From Syntrophomonadaceae bacterium (GTDB taxonomy: Bacteria > Bacillota > Syntrophomonadia > Syntrophomonadales > DTU052): a DNA stretch of 64,000 nucleotides. The DNA lies in NCBI GenBank assembly GCA_012728655.1, contig JAAYEQ010000012.1, forward strand, positions 1 through 64,000, in the 5' to 3' direction. The notes under the pieces were generated by a model. The model worked only from the letters and a program-made list of their open reading frames with translations. It did not search any database and had not been told where the DNA came from. The position numbers and the translations under genes were made by a program. This document shows positions 9,267 to 19,354 of this stretch, piece by piece; position 1 is the first letter of the stretch, and every line of letters starts with the position of its first letter.

Positions 9267-10031
9267 TTACCTGCCAACCTGGTTTATGAGTTTGTCCAGG
9301 GTTTGGTCTTGTGACTGGATCACCTTCTGCATAACTTCATAACTGCGGACAACAGTTATGAGATCGACCATCTCCCTGACCGCGTTGACATTCGACAACT
9401 CCAGGTATCCCTGGAGTACCCGGGGATTCTCGGGAGTTTCCGGTTCCTGCCCCTCGGCTGCATACAGGTCATTTCCGATTTTGGCAAGCATATTCGGATT
9501 GGGAAAACTGACGATTCTCAGGGTATCCACCGTTACGCCGTCCTGGATTATATTGCCCCGTTCGTCAACCACAAAATCTCCTTCTACCAGTATAGGTCCA
9601 TCAAGTCCCAACACCGGCTGTCCGCTCGCATTAACCAGCCTCCGCTCGGCATCAACCGAGAAAGCACCGTTTCGGGTGTAACGAACCCCGGCCGGTGTTT
9701 CTATGCAGAAGAAACAACCCTCATCCAGTGCGAGATCAAAGGGATTCTCTGTGGCTTTATAGGTACCGTTGCTGTAATCGGTTACTATCTGCTGAACCGT
9801 GGCCCCGGTTCCGAGGGAGCCGATATCTTCCGGCTTTACCGCCTTGCGAACTGAGTTTTCGCGGGTAACCTCCCCCATTCTCTTAAGCAACATTGCAGGA
9901 AATTCCTGGGCTATTACCATGTCCTTTTTAAATCCTGACGTGTTGACGTTGGCCAGGTTATTGGCCAGGACGTCCTGACGAACCATCTGCAGCATCATCC
10001 CGGAAGATGCGGTATAGAGCCCTCTTATCAA
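9267..10031 (-). CDS. Flagellar basal-body rod protein (FlgF/FlgG family)
   Basis: Structural protein of the flagellar rod or hook-basal body, exported by the flagellar type III system. The 254 residues start with the family N-terminus (IRGLYTASSGMM, then ANNLANVNTSGFK) and end with the C-terminal signature YLELSNVNAVREMVDLI and the RSYEVMQKVI heptad region. The start codon is TTG with GAGGTGAG upstream. It sits directly after mbl, as flhO/flhP do in Bacillus subtilis, but only one copy is present here. It has a sigma-D-type promoter and its own terminator. Whether it is FlgF or FlgG cannot be decided from this alone. Confidence 0.92.
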   Translation of the reverse strand: MIRGLYTASSGMMLQMVRQDVLANNLANVNTSGFKKDMVIAQEFPAMLLKRMGEVTRENSVRKAVKPEDIGSLGTGATVQQIVTDYSNGTYKATENPFDLALDEGCFFCIETPAGVRYTRNGAFSVDAERRLVNASGQPVLGLDGPILVEGDFVVDERGNIIQDGVTVDTLRIVSFPNPNMLAKIGNDLYAAEGQEPETPENPRVLQGYLELSNVNAVREMVDLITVVRSYEVMQKVIQSQDQTLDKLINQVGR

Positions 10032-10050
10032 TGTCTCACCTCATTCTGCA

Positions 10051-10092
10051 ATAAGGAGCAGGCATTAAACTGCCGTCCTCGCCGCTCCTTAT
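10051..10092 (-). other. Leader stem-loop of the flagellar gene mRNA
   Basis: A 9-bp inverted repeat (ataaggagc 10051-10059, gctccttat 10084-10092) lies between the sigma-D -10 element and the TTG start. It would form near the 5' end of the mRNA and has no U-tract, so it is not an obvious terminator. Confidence 0.4.
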
Positions 10093-10094
10093 AA

Positions 10095-10122
10095 TTATCG
10101 GTTTTTCACCGCTTCATCTTTA
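10095..10122 (-). promoter_or_regulatory. Sigma-D (sigma-28) type promoter
   Basis: Minus strand: TAAA (10119-10122), 16-base spacer, ACCGATAA (10095-10102). The known sigma-D consensus is TAAA-N14..16-GCCGATAT. It is positioned correctly for the flagellar rod gene (start 10031), 64 bases downstream. Confidence 0.75.
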
Positions 10123-10125
10123 GAC

Positions 10126-10173
10126 AAAAATATACCAGGCGTCAGCTGGTCCGCGACCGCCTGGTATATTTTA
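10126..10173 (-). terminator. Terminator after mbl
   Basis: A 10-bp perfect stem (tataccaggc 10131-10140, gcctggtata 10159-10168), extended by A/T pairs, with tatttttgtct following on the minus strand. It ends the mbl transcript and insulates the flagellar gene. The symmetric A/T flanks might also let it work on the plus strand. Confidence 0.82.
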
Positions 10174-10192
10174 ATCATCAACCCAAACGTTT

Positions 10193-11218
10193 TTATAACA
10201 CCCTTCGCGCCGCCTGTTTCTGCTGTGCCAGGTAGCTGATGTTGTTCAGGGCTTTTCCTGTTCCCAGGGCCACACAGGATATAGGATCATCGGCGATATG
10301 TACCGGCAGGTTGGTTTGATGGGAAAGCAGCAAATCCAATCCGTTCAACAGGGCTCCCCCTCCGGTCATCACTATCCCGTTGTTCAATATGTCCGAGGCC
10401 AATTCGGGCGGTGTTTTTTCCAGAACTTCTTTGACGGCATTTACGACGGCTTCCAGCGGCTCCTGCATGGCATACCAGGTTTCCTGGGCTGTGACACGGA
10501 TGGTACGGGGAAGTCCGGTCAAAAGGTCTCTCCCCCTCACCTCCATTGACTTTTCCTCCTTCAGGGCAGCGGGAAATGCGGTGCCGATCTGGATTTTGAC
10601 CTCTTCGGCGGTGCGTTCGCCAATCAGAAGGTTGTACTCTCGCCTGATGTAACGAATAATAGCATCATCGAACTTGTCCCCTCCAATGCGAAGGGAACTC
10701 CGGCAGACAATCCCTCCCAGCGACAGGACCGCGATATCGGTAGTACCTCCGCCTACATCGACTATCATGTTACCGGTGGGGTCGGAAATGTTAATCCCGG
10801 CTCCCATAGCCGCGGCCAACGGTTCCTCGATGAGGAAAGCCTGCCGGGCTCCGGCTTGCAGGGTAGCCTGTCGCACCGCTCGCTCTTCAACATCGGTAGC
10901 ACCGGTGGGCACGCAGACGACGATCCGCGGTTTGAACATCAGCCTCTTGCCCACGACTTTACGGATAAAATAAGTCAGCATTTTCTCCGTAGTTTCATAA
11001 TCGGCGATAACCCCTTCTTTCAATGGACGAACTGCAACAATGTACCCGGGCGTTCTTCCCAGCATGCGCCGAGCCTCTTGACCAACCGCAATCACACGGT
11101 TGGTGTCTTTATCAATAGCCACCACCGAGGGCTCCTGGAGCACAATCCCTTTACCCTTGCGAAAAACCAGGATACTGGCAGTTCCCAGATCAATGCCCAC
11201 ATCTTCGGAAAAAAACAC
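10193..11218 (-). CDS. mbl: MreB/Mbl, actin-like rod-shape protein
   Basis: Cytoskeletal ATPase that guides lateral peptidoglycan synthesis. The phosphate-binding loop [13 protein letters not shown] segment (VGIDLGTAS), [19 protein letters not shown] and the C-terminal [10 protein letters not shown] are all present. The frame is open from an ATG at 11236, but that ATG lies upstream of the AGGAGG. The GTG at 11218 has the correct 7-base spacing and gives a 341-residue protein starting [11 protein letters not shown], matching Mbl homologues. Position between spoIIID and a flhO/flhP-like gene is as in Bacillus, which favours Mbl over MreB, although the sequence alone does not separate them. Confidence 0.93.
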   Translation of the reverse strand: MFFSEDVGIDLGTASILVFRKGKGIVLQEPSVVAIDKDTNRVIAVGQEARRMLGRTPGYIVAVRPLKEGVIADYETTEKMLTYFIRKVVGKRLMFKPRIVVCVPTGATDVEERAVRQATLQAGARQAFLIEEPLAAAMGAGINISDPTGNMIVDVGGGTTDIAVLSLGGIVCRSSLRIGGDKFDDAIIRYIRREYNLLIGERTAEEVKIQIGTAFPAALKEEKSMEVRGRDLLTGLPRTIRVTAQETWYAMQEPLEAVVNAVKEVLEKTPPELASDILNNGIVMTGGGALLNGLDLLLSHQTNLPVHIADDPISCVALGTGKALNNISYLAQQKQAARRVL

Positions 11219-11252
11219 CTGCGCCCCTCCTGTCATCCACGAATTCCTACAA

Positions 11253-11280
11253 AGTATATTGCGATATACTTCGATGAGAA
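11253..11280 (-). promoter_or_regulatory. Candidate mbl promoter with overlapping palindrome
   Basis: Minus strand: -35 TTCTCA (11275-11280), 16-base spacer, -10 TATACT (11253-11258). The -10 element is one arm of an 18-bp perfect palindrome, AGTATAT-N4-ATATACT (11253-11270), which looks like a repressor site. Confidence 0.45.
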
Positions 11281-11293
11281 GGCGGATATTCCT

Positions 11294-11578
11294 TCATTTT
11301 ATGGCATCCAAATTGGAATTTTGGTTCTGACTCCGCGCCATGTACTTCTGACGCGTTGCTTCTCCTCCTCTGATATGGCGTTCCGCTTTGTTTTTCAGCA
11401 TCACCTTGCTGACTTCTTCCGCCAATTCTTTATTTATTCTGGGCAGGCGCTCCGACACATCTTTGTGAACAGTGGATTTGGAAATACCGAATACCTCGGC
11501 AGTTTGCCTTACGGTCGCCGACGTCCGAATTATGTACTTACCCACCTTTACCGCTCGTTTGCGAATGTAGTTTTGCAC
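11294..11578 (-). CDS. spoIIID: SpoIIID, mother-cell transcription regulator
   Basis: Sporulation DNA-binding protein that adjusts sigma-E genes in the mother cell. From a GTG start at 11578 the product is 94 residues (Bacillus subtilis SpoIIID has 93) and begins QNYIRKRAVKVGKYI. The helix-turn-helix is VRQTAEVFGISKSTVHKDV, followed by SERLPRIN and the basic RHIRGGEATRQKYM region. The frame remains open upstream to 11692, but that extension does not resemble the family. A G-rich Shine-Dalgarno (ggggggaaagc) precedes the GTG. It lies between spoIID and mbl. Confidence 0.94.
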   Translation of the reverse strand: MQNYIRKRAVKVGKYIIRTSATVRQTAEVFGISKSTVHKDVSERLPRINKELAEEVSKVMLKNKAERHIRGGEATRQKYMARSQNQNSNLDAIK

Positions 11579-11691
11579 CGCTTTCCCCCCGGCCTTTTTT
11601 AAATGTTTATTCGGCCCGGCAGCGGCGTATTCATCAAGGCCCTTCGACCGGAGGTGAAAAAAATGGTGTTGTTCCTGGTTGGGTCCATCCA

Positions 11692-12615
11692 CTAATAGCT
11701 GACCCGGTACAGGGTAATCCCCCGATAATAATGATGCAGTATTTGCCGGTAGTCTTTCCCCTCTTCAGCCAGACCGTTGGCCCCGTACTGACAGAGCCCG
11801 ACGCCATGCCCGCTGCCCACCGTGGTAACCGCCACGGTTTCTTCGCCAAAGGTTAAGGTGAATTTTGCCGACGGGAGGTTCAAGGCCCGGCGGACCTGGT
11901 AACCGGTCAATTTGTTATCTCCCCAGGCAATTTTTTCTACAGTGCCGTTTGCAGTGGACTCCACCCGGGCGGTCGGCAATGGGATTTTCGAATCAAGCCC
12001 CAACAATCTGCGAAACTCTTCAATCGAGATATTCAAGGTTTTACGGTAATGGGGTGAGTCGCCGTCCCAGAGACATGGTACCCCCTGCAGATAATCGTGC
12101 TCATATCCCCATACCGCCTGTGAATCCTCGGTATGACCTCCGCAGGTGGAATGATAAACCGGCTCAATCAACTCCCCATCAACTGTTATCACTTCACCCC
12201 GGGTGACCGCGACCGCCTGCCTTACTTTTTGCACCGCCCATTCATTTTCGGGGTGAGACTCGAGGTATGCCGCCGGTGTAGTGTAGGCCTGGCAGTGGTT
12301 GATATCGTCACAAACCTCAGCCGGTTGATTGTGACCGGAAGGCGAGAAGAGTCTGTTTAGGGTGTAGGTGCGGGCACAGACGGCTTGGGCTTTGAGCGCT
12401 TCGAAATTGAAACTGGCCGGCATTTCCGCCAATACTACGCCTACCAGGTATTCTTCCAATGGCAGCTCCACAACCGAGCCCTCGGCGGATATTAAAAGCC
12501 TTATCACCGGTTCCGAATCTGCTTTTCTCAAGGTTTCGGCAACCAGGGCTGCAGCCGCCAGCACCAGCAGGGCCGTCAATACCAGGGTTATCCTTCTCCT
12601 TAACCTGTTGTACAC
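11692..12615 (-). CDS. spoIID: SpoIID, stage II sporulation peptidoglycan hydrolase
   Basis: Lytic transglycosylase of the SpoIIDMP engulfment machine. The 307 residues have an N-terminal membrane anchor (about 8-27, LVLTALLVLAAAALVA), the SpoIID fold with LPLEEYLVGVVLAEMPASF (52-70), KAQAVCARTYTLN, the YHSTCGGHTEDS cysteine/histidine motif, and the catalytic-region GSGHGVGLCQYGANGLA near the C-terminus. It starts at GTG with GGAGG 7 bases upstream. A terminator at 12724-12739 separates it from the small-protein/atpE2 cluster, so it should have its own promoter in 12616-12720; I did not find a convincing sigma-E site there. Confidence 0.95.
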   Translation of the reverse strand: MYNRLRRRITLVLTALLVLAAAALVAETLRKADSEPVIRLLISAEGSVVELPLEEYLVGVVLAEMPASFNFEALKAQAVCARTYTLNRLFSPSGHNQPAEVCDDINHCQAYTTPAAYLESHPENEWAVQKVRQAVAVTRGEVITVDGELIEPVYHSTCGGHTEDSQAVWGYEHDYLQGVPCLWDGDSPHYRKTLNISIEEFRRLLGLDSKIPLPTARVESTANGTVEKIAWGDNKLTGYQVRRALNLPSAKFTLTFGEETVAVTTVGSGHGVGLCQYGANGLAEEGKDYRQILHHYYRGITLYRVSY

Positions 12616-12704
12616 CTTTAGACCTCCACATAACTATCTATGAAGGAGCAGGTGCACACATACCTGAAAACTGATCCCTGCCCGGCTTTGTGCTCCAAGG
12701 TCGG

Positions 12705-12739
12705 TTTGCAGGAAAACAAAAATCCCCGCAGTTACGGGG
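12705..12739 (-). terminator. Terminator of the small-protein/atpE2 cluster
   Basis: Minus strand: stem ccccg / cgggg (arms 12735-12739 and 12724-12728) with a 6-base loop, directly followed by atttttgttttcc. It ends the transcript coming from 12777 before spoIID. Confidence 0.78.
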
Positions 12740-12776
12740 TATTTGTCTCTGTTATTGGATTCCGCTCACGAATATA

Positions 12777-13007
12777 TCACATGGCCGCAAGATCTCTTTT
12801 TCTCTCCTCCAACTGGAGATATTGCCTGCGGTACAATTCCATGTTTTTTATGCGCCTGGCTCTCAGCAGCTTCTCTCTGCGTCTCTTTCGTTCCAGCCCT
12901 TTTTCCTCCACTTTGAGAGTTATTATATATATGATTATGCCCATTACTACCTTGAACATCAGATACCCGGCTGCAATCAGCAGAAAAATCTTTTGCAGGG
13001 CAGTCAT
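12777..13007 (-). CDS. Small membrane protein A of a three-member paralogous family
   Basis: The 76 residues have one N-terminal membrane helix (about 7-30) and a strongly basic, probably helical tail rich in K, R and E. It aligns with the products at 13202-13450 and 14140-14316: the start MT.LQK.FLL, a YL..K motif at 15-19 and T..VE.K around 30-36 are shared by all three. The match to 13202-13450 continues into the tail (KR.REK, KN.E.YR.QY). GAGGTG precedes the ATG by 7 bases. I do not recognise the family. The cluster contains a second ATP-synthase c-subunit gene, so a membrane role linked to that ring is possible but unproven. Confidence 0.72.
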   Translation of the reverse strand: MTALQKIFLLIAAGYLMFKVVMGIIIYIITLKVEEKGLERKRRREKLLRARRIKNMELYRRQYLQLEERKRDLAAM

Positions 13008-13090
13008 CGGGCAACACCTCCTCCTTCATCCTCTACTTCCGCGTTCTATATCTCTGTCCCACCCATACTTGATCCGTGTTCACTTGTTCG

Positions 13091-13111
13091 GCCCTGAAGT
13101 TCCCACAGGGC
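13091..13111 (-). other. Stem-loop between small proteins B and A
   Basis: Inverted repeat gccctg / cagggc with a 9-base loop, in the 194-base gap between the two small-protein genes. The neighbouring TTGTCGAC (minus strand, 13118-13125) differs by one base from a Spo0A box but is too short to call. Confidence 0.35.
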
Positions 13112-13201
13112 GTCATCGTCGACAATACTTGCGTGGGCCAACTCCTTCCCAGGCTTGGTTAGTATGATATCCGACTATGAACAGACAGCTCTTGCATCAT
13201 G

Positions 13202-13450
13202 TTAGGAGGTCCTGCCACCATTATCCGCGTCCATCAATCTCTTGTGCCTTTCATATGCTTCATACTGCTTGCGATATTTTTCCCGATTTTTGAGCCATCT
13301 TTTTCTTATTATCTTTTCCCTCTTTCTTTTGTAGGCCAGAGCTTTTTTTTCCACTCGCAGCGTAACCAGGTAAAGAGCGAAGAAGGTGACCAACTTGGCC
13401 AAAAGATACATTCCAGCGAACAGGAGAAAGACTTTCTGGAGTATGGTCAT
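13202..13450 (-). CDS. Small membrane protein B of a three-member paralogous family
   Basis: The 82 residues have an N-terminal helix (about 7-30) and a long basic tail (KRKREKIIRKRWLKNREKYR). Family features MT.LQK.FLL, YL..K and T..VE.K are all present. It is closest to protein A (12777-13007), sharing the tail pattern. It follows atpE2 by 106 bases and is preceded by a GGGGCGGAG-type ribosome site. There is no catalytic motif. The topology (short N-terminal segment, one membrane helix, basic cytoplasmic tail) is inferred from the charge distribution. Confidence 0.72.
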   Translation of the reverse strand: MTILQKVFLLFAGMYLLAKLVTFFALYLVTLRVEKKALAYKRKREKIIRKRWLKNREKYRKQYEAYERHKRLMDADNGGRTS

Positions 13451-13556
13451 ATACTCCGCCCCTTCCCAAGCACGCGGCTGAGACGTCTTTGCCGGCCTGT
13501 TTGCTGACGGTTTTGCGCGAAATCAACTTTGAAATGACCAACCGGCCGAGTGTATG

Positions 13557-13784
13557 CTAAATCTTGCCGACGAGCATGAACGCGATTAACAACCCGTAGA
13601 TGGTTAGAGTTTCGATGAAGGCTAGTGTGATAAAAAGCAGGGTACGTACCTGTTCAGATACTTCCGGTTGACGTGCTATACTTTCCAACGCCTTGGACCC
13701 TACATAGCCTTGCCCAAGGCTGCCGCCCAAGCCTGACAGGGCAACGGACATGGCCGCTCCAATAGCCAACGCTCCTCCTCCCAT
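13557..13784 (-). CDS. atpE: Second ATP-synthase c subunit (AtpE2)
   Basis: Two-helix proteolipid of the F0 rotor ring. From the ATG at 13784 (preceded by AAAGGAGGAGG) it has 75 residues, the same length as the operon copy at 20051-20278. Helix 1 differs between the copies (this one GLGGSLGQGYVGSKALE, the operon copy GALGGGIGQGIVGGKALE). The loop RQPE and helix 2 with the ion-binding glutamate (AFIETLTIYG) are identical. Silent sites differ widely, so this is an old, conserved duplicate rather than a recent copy. It lies outside the atp operon, between two members of a small-protein family. It could mix into the ring or form an alternative one. Confidence 0.9.
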   Translation of the reverse strand: MGGGALAIGAAMSVALSGLGGSLGQGYVGSKALESIARQPEVSEQVRTLLFITLAFIETLTIYGLLIAFMLVGKI

Positions 13785-14132
13785 AACTCCTCCTCCTTTA
13801 CTCTCTTCTTTATATCTCTGTAACAATAATTTGGTTCAAATCAGTATCTTCCTCATCCCCCCTTTCCTGCGCATTGCTTTGTGCATCTCTGTATGTAATC
13901 CGGTGCGAGACTGCAGTCCGGTTCTCATCGAACCTTCCTGCTTGATTCTTATTATACAATATATTCTGTAAATTCAGATGAAAAAATTTATTCTCCTCAC
14001 CTGGAGATTATCCTGCTTTATAACCTGCCGAATTGATACACTGCCTCATTTTATTTTATGATCATGGCCGGGTTTTGATGAACCGGTCCCGGCGATGCAC
14101 CCTTAACTATGACGTTTTTTCCGGTAAGGAAA
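13785..14132 (-). promoter_or_regulatory. Leader and candidate promoter of atpE2
   Basis: This gene-free stretch holds a perfect -10 TATAAT (minus strand, 13951-13956) in the string ATTGTATAAT, which recurs at 14460-14469 upstream of small protein C. No good -35 is seen at either site. The resulting leader of about 160 bases has only a small hairpin (ggttc / gaacc, near 13920-13933). I see no further gene here. Confidence 0.4.
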
Positions 14133-14169
14133 GACTGCATCAACCGGAGCCATTCCTGTTGATGCAGTC
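14133..14169 (-). terminator. Hairpin over the stop codon of small protein C
   Basis: An 11-bp perfect stem (gactgcatcaa 14133-14143, ttgatgcagtc 14159-14169) includes the TGA stop (14140-14142). On the minus strand it is followed by tttccttacc, a short U-tract. It probably terminates transcription between small protein C and atpE2. Confidence 0.6.
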
Positions 14170-14316
14170 CTCTCTAAGCGCGTTTCGTTTTTGATGAAAT
14201 TCAAGGCCTTTTCTTTCCACCTGCCTGGTGACAGTATGCAACAGCAGGGCAAATACTCCCTTTACAGCCAAATACCCCACAATGAGTAAGAGGAAGAGTT
14301 TCTGCAGACCGCTCAT
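14140..14316 (-). CDS. Small membrane protein C of a three-member paralogous family
   Basis: The 58 residues from the ATG at 14316 begin MSGLQKLFLL, with the YL..K and T..VE.K motifs of proteins A and B but a shorter tail. An upstream in-frame ATG (14349) is only 1 base from its AGGAGG, whereas the ATG at 14316 has GAGGGGG 8 bases before it and matches the paralogue N-termini. It lies directly downstream of atpC and upstream of atpE2. One N-terminal membrane helix (about 7-30) is predicted. Function unknown. Confidence 0.65.
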   Translation of the reverse strand: MSGLQKLFLLLIVGYLAVKGVFALLLHTVTRQVERKGLEFHQKRNALREDCINRNGSG

Positions 14317-14467
14317 TCTAGACGCCCCCTCGATTGCCCGAGATGACATTCCTCCTACCAGTGGTGTTATTCCTATTGCTGCGTATCCTGCCTTGATGAA
14401 GTCATTTTTCAGGCATCCGCTACGTAAGCAAATCCGGTTATTTGGCCCGAATTTACGTCATTATACA

Positions 14468-14492
14468 ATAAGCCGGGTTAACCCCGGCTTAT
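14468..14492 (-). other. Stem-loop downstream of atpC
   Basis: A 10-bp perfect stem (ataagccggg / cccggcttat) with a 5-base loop follows the atpC stop. On the minus strand it is followed by tgtataatg rather than a clear U-tract, so it may be a weak terminator or a processing/stability element at the end of the atp operon. Confidence 0.55.
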
Positions 14493-14498
14493 AGCTTT

Positions 14499-14930
14499 TT
14501 AGTATCCTGAATATCCTCCTCGCTCCAATTCTGACGCTTTGATTCTGGCCAACGCCCGGAGCAATGCCATCTGGGCCCTTACATAGCTGATCTGATCCTT
14601 CCTCTCCGCCAGCCTTCTTTCGGCACGCTCCTTGGCCGCTTTCGCCCGGAGCAGGTCAATCTCCCGTCCGTGTTCGGCGGTTTCGGCCAGAACCTTGGCC
14701 TCGTTGTCGATCACTTCCATCAGACCGCCGCTGAGTGCCATATAATGGACTTCGCCATTGGGCTGGGTGTACCTCAATACCCCTATTTTTAAGCCTGCAA
14801 CTATGGGTGCGTGGTTACTCAGTATTCCCAGTTCCCCTTCCATCGCGGGTACTACTACGAACTTTACCTCTTCACTCAATGCAATGCGTTCTGGAGTAAC
14901 CACCTCCAGCAAAAAGGTGTTTCCCGCCAT
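14499..14930 (-). CDS. atpC: ATP synthase epsilon subunit
   Basis: Central-stalk subunit of F1 that regulates catalysis. The 143 residues have the N-terminal beta-sandwich (LEVVTPERIALSEEVKFVVVPAMEGELGILSNHAP) and a C-terminal two-helix domain rich in A, R and E (about 85-138). It is the last gene of the canonical operon, 3 bases after atpD. Length is typical. Confidence 0.96.
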   Translation of the reverse strand: MAGNTFLLEVVTPERIALSEEVKFVVVPAMEGELGILSNHAPIVAGLKIGVLRYTQPNGEVHYMALSGGLMEVIDNEAKVLAETAEHGREIDLLRAKAAKERAERRLAERKDQISYVRAQMALLRALARIKASELERGGYSGY

Positions 14931-14933
14931 AGG

Positions 14934-16367
<1,434 letters not shown>

Positions 16368-17264
16368 CTACTTGCCTCCTTTTTTCAGAGCCTCTGCACC
16401 ACTGGAGATCTCTATTATTTCAGCGGTTATGGCTGCCTGCCTGGCCTTGTTCATCTCCAGAGTAAGCACTTGAACCAACTCGGATGCGTTGTCGGTTGCA
16501 TTACCCATAGCGGTCATACGGGCTCCATGCTCGCTGGCTTTGGACTCAAGCATGGCATGGTACACCAGACTCATCAGGTAACGCGGCAGTACGCTGATCA
16601 AGATCTCCTCTACATTGGGCTCGTAGATATAATCCGGTGCGAATTTGGCGAATTCTTCGGCCTCAGCCGTAATCTCTTCCGGTGTCTCTATCGGCAGTAC
16701 CTTTTGCACCGTAGGTACCTGTCGCATAGCGTTGACGAAGTGAGCGTAGACAAGGTAAACCTCATCCGCGGCTCCCTCTTCATAGAGTTGAGCAATAAAC
16801 TGCCCGATCTCCCGGGCTTGGGTATAGTCGAGTTTGTCACCCAGATTGATGAAGTCACCCTGCATGTTATACCCGCGCTTGCGGAAAAAGTCTCGTCCTT
16901 TCCTGCCCACTGCTACTATGCCTGCTTCCACCGGCCTTTCATCCTGGCTGATGGCCTCGATGGCTTTCCTGATTATATTGGCATTAAAGGCTCCGCACAA
17001 TCCCCGGTCCGCGGTAATCACCACGTAGGTGACCTTTTTTATCGGATCGTGTCTTTCCAGCAAGGGGTGTTTAGCCTGCACCGCCATCGCAACCAGCCTG
17101 GCAACAACCTCCTGCAGCTTGCCGGTATAGGGACGAGAGGCTTCAGCCCTCTCCTGGGCTCTTCTCAGCTTGGCGGCGGCAACCATTTTCATGGCTTTGG
17201 TTATCTGCATGGTATTGTTGACGCTGCGAATACGTCGTTTGTAATCTCTTACTCCCTTTGCCAT
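16368..17264 (-). CDS. atpG: ATP synthase gamma subunit
   Basis: Rotating central shaft that couples F0 to F1. The 298 residues begin with the N-terminal coiled-coil helix (VRDYKRRIRSVNNTMQITKAMKMVAAAKLRRAQ), contain the ITADRGLCGAFNANI Rossmann segment (about 79-93), and end with the C-terminal helix EMNKARQAAITAEIIEISSGAEAL. Length is slightly above 285-290, which is common in Clostridia. Confidence 0.97.
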   Translation of the reverse strand: MAKGVRDYKRRIRSVNNTMQITKAMKMVAAAKLRRAQERAEASRPYTGKLQEVVARLVAMAVQAKHPLLERHDPIKKVTYVVITADRGLCGAFNANIIRKAIEAISQDERPVEAGIVAVGRKGRDFFRKRGYNMQGDFINLGDKLDYTQAREIGQFIAQLYEEGAADEVYLVYAHFVNAMRQVPTVQKVLPIETPEEITAEAEEFAKFAPDYIYEPNVEEILISVLPRYLMSLVYHAMLESKASEHGARMTAMGNATDNASELVQVLTLEMNKARQAAITAEIIEISSGAEALKKGGK

Positions 17265-17278
17265 TAATTACTCACCAC

Positions 17279-18805
<1,527 letters not shown>

Positions 18806-19354
18806 CTAGCTGATCTTTACTTTCTTGAGGCTTGATTTAAGCATGTCAAGTTTCTTTACAACGCTGGCGTCAATTACCCTGTCTCCTATCCGAACCTTAA
18901 CCCCGCCTATCAATGATGGATCTACAGTCAGCGTTACCCTTACCTTCTTGCCGGTCGCCTGGGAAAGGGTCTTTTCAAGTTCCGCAATATCCTGTTCGCT
19001 TACATCTTTGGCTGATGTTACTTCAGCCTTGATGATACCTTTGCTTTCATCGGCCATTGCCCGATACTCAGCAAACATTACTTCCAGGTGATCAACCCTT
19101 CTCTTGTCGATAACCAGGTTCAAGAAATTAAGCGTAGTCGGCGAAACCCGGTCGTCAAACAACCGGGACAGGATATCCTTCTTCTCCTGAGGCGGTATAA
19201 GCACATGGAACATGAACGCTTTGAGATCCTCATTGGACATGATGACATCCACCACGTCCCCCAACTCTTTCTCGAACTCGTCAATCTTGTTTTGTTCTTG
19301 GGCAATGGCAAAAAAGGCCTCTGCATAGCGCCTACCGACACTCTTGTTTAACAT
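18806..19354 (-). CDS. atpH: ATP synthase delta subunit
   Basis: Peripheral-stalk cap that ties F1 to the b subunits. The 182 residues are those of a normal OSCP/delta protein: the N-terminal helical domain starts VGRRYAEAFFAIAQEQ and the C-terminal half carries the conserved DPSLIGGVKVRIGDRVIDASV signature (about 145-165). Its start overlaps atpF by 7 bases. Confidence 0.96.
   Translation of the reverse strand: MLNKSVGRRYAEAFFAIAQEQNKIDEFEKELGDVVDVIMSNEDLKAFMFHVLIPPQEKKDILSRLFDDRVSPTTLNFLNLVIDKRRVDHLEVMFAEYRAMADESKGIIKAEVTSAKDVSEQDIAELEKTLSQATGKKVRVTLTVDPSLIGGVKVRIGDRVIDASVVKKLDMLKSSLKKVKIS

Noticed and set aside
11219..11236. Upstream ATG start for mbl
   Set aside because: It lies before the Shine-Dalgarno sequence, which serves the GTG at 11218.
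12616..12720. A sigma-E promoter for spoIID
   Set aside because: The best candidate (CATAGATA) misses conserved bases and has no adequate -35, although biology would predict one here.
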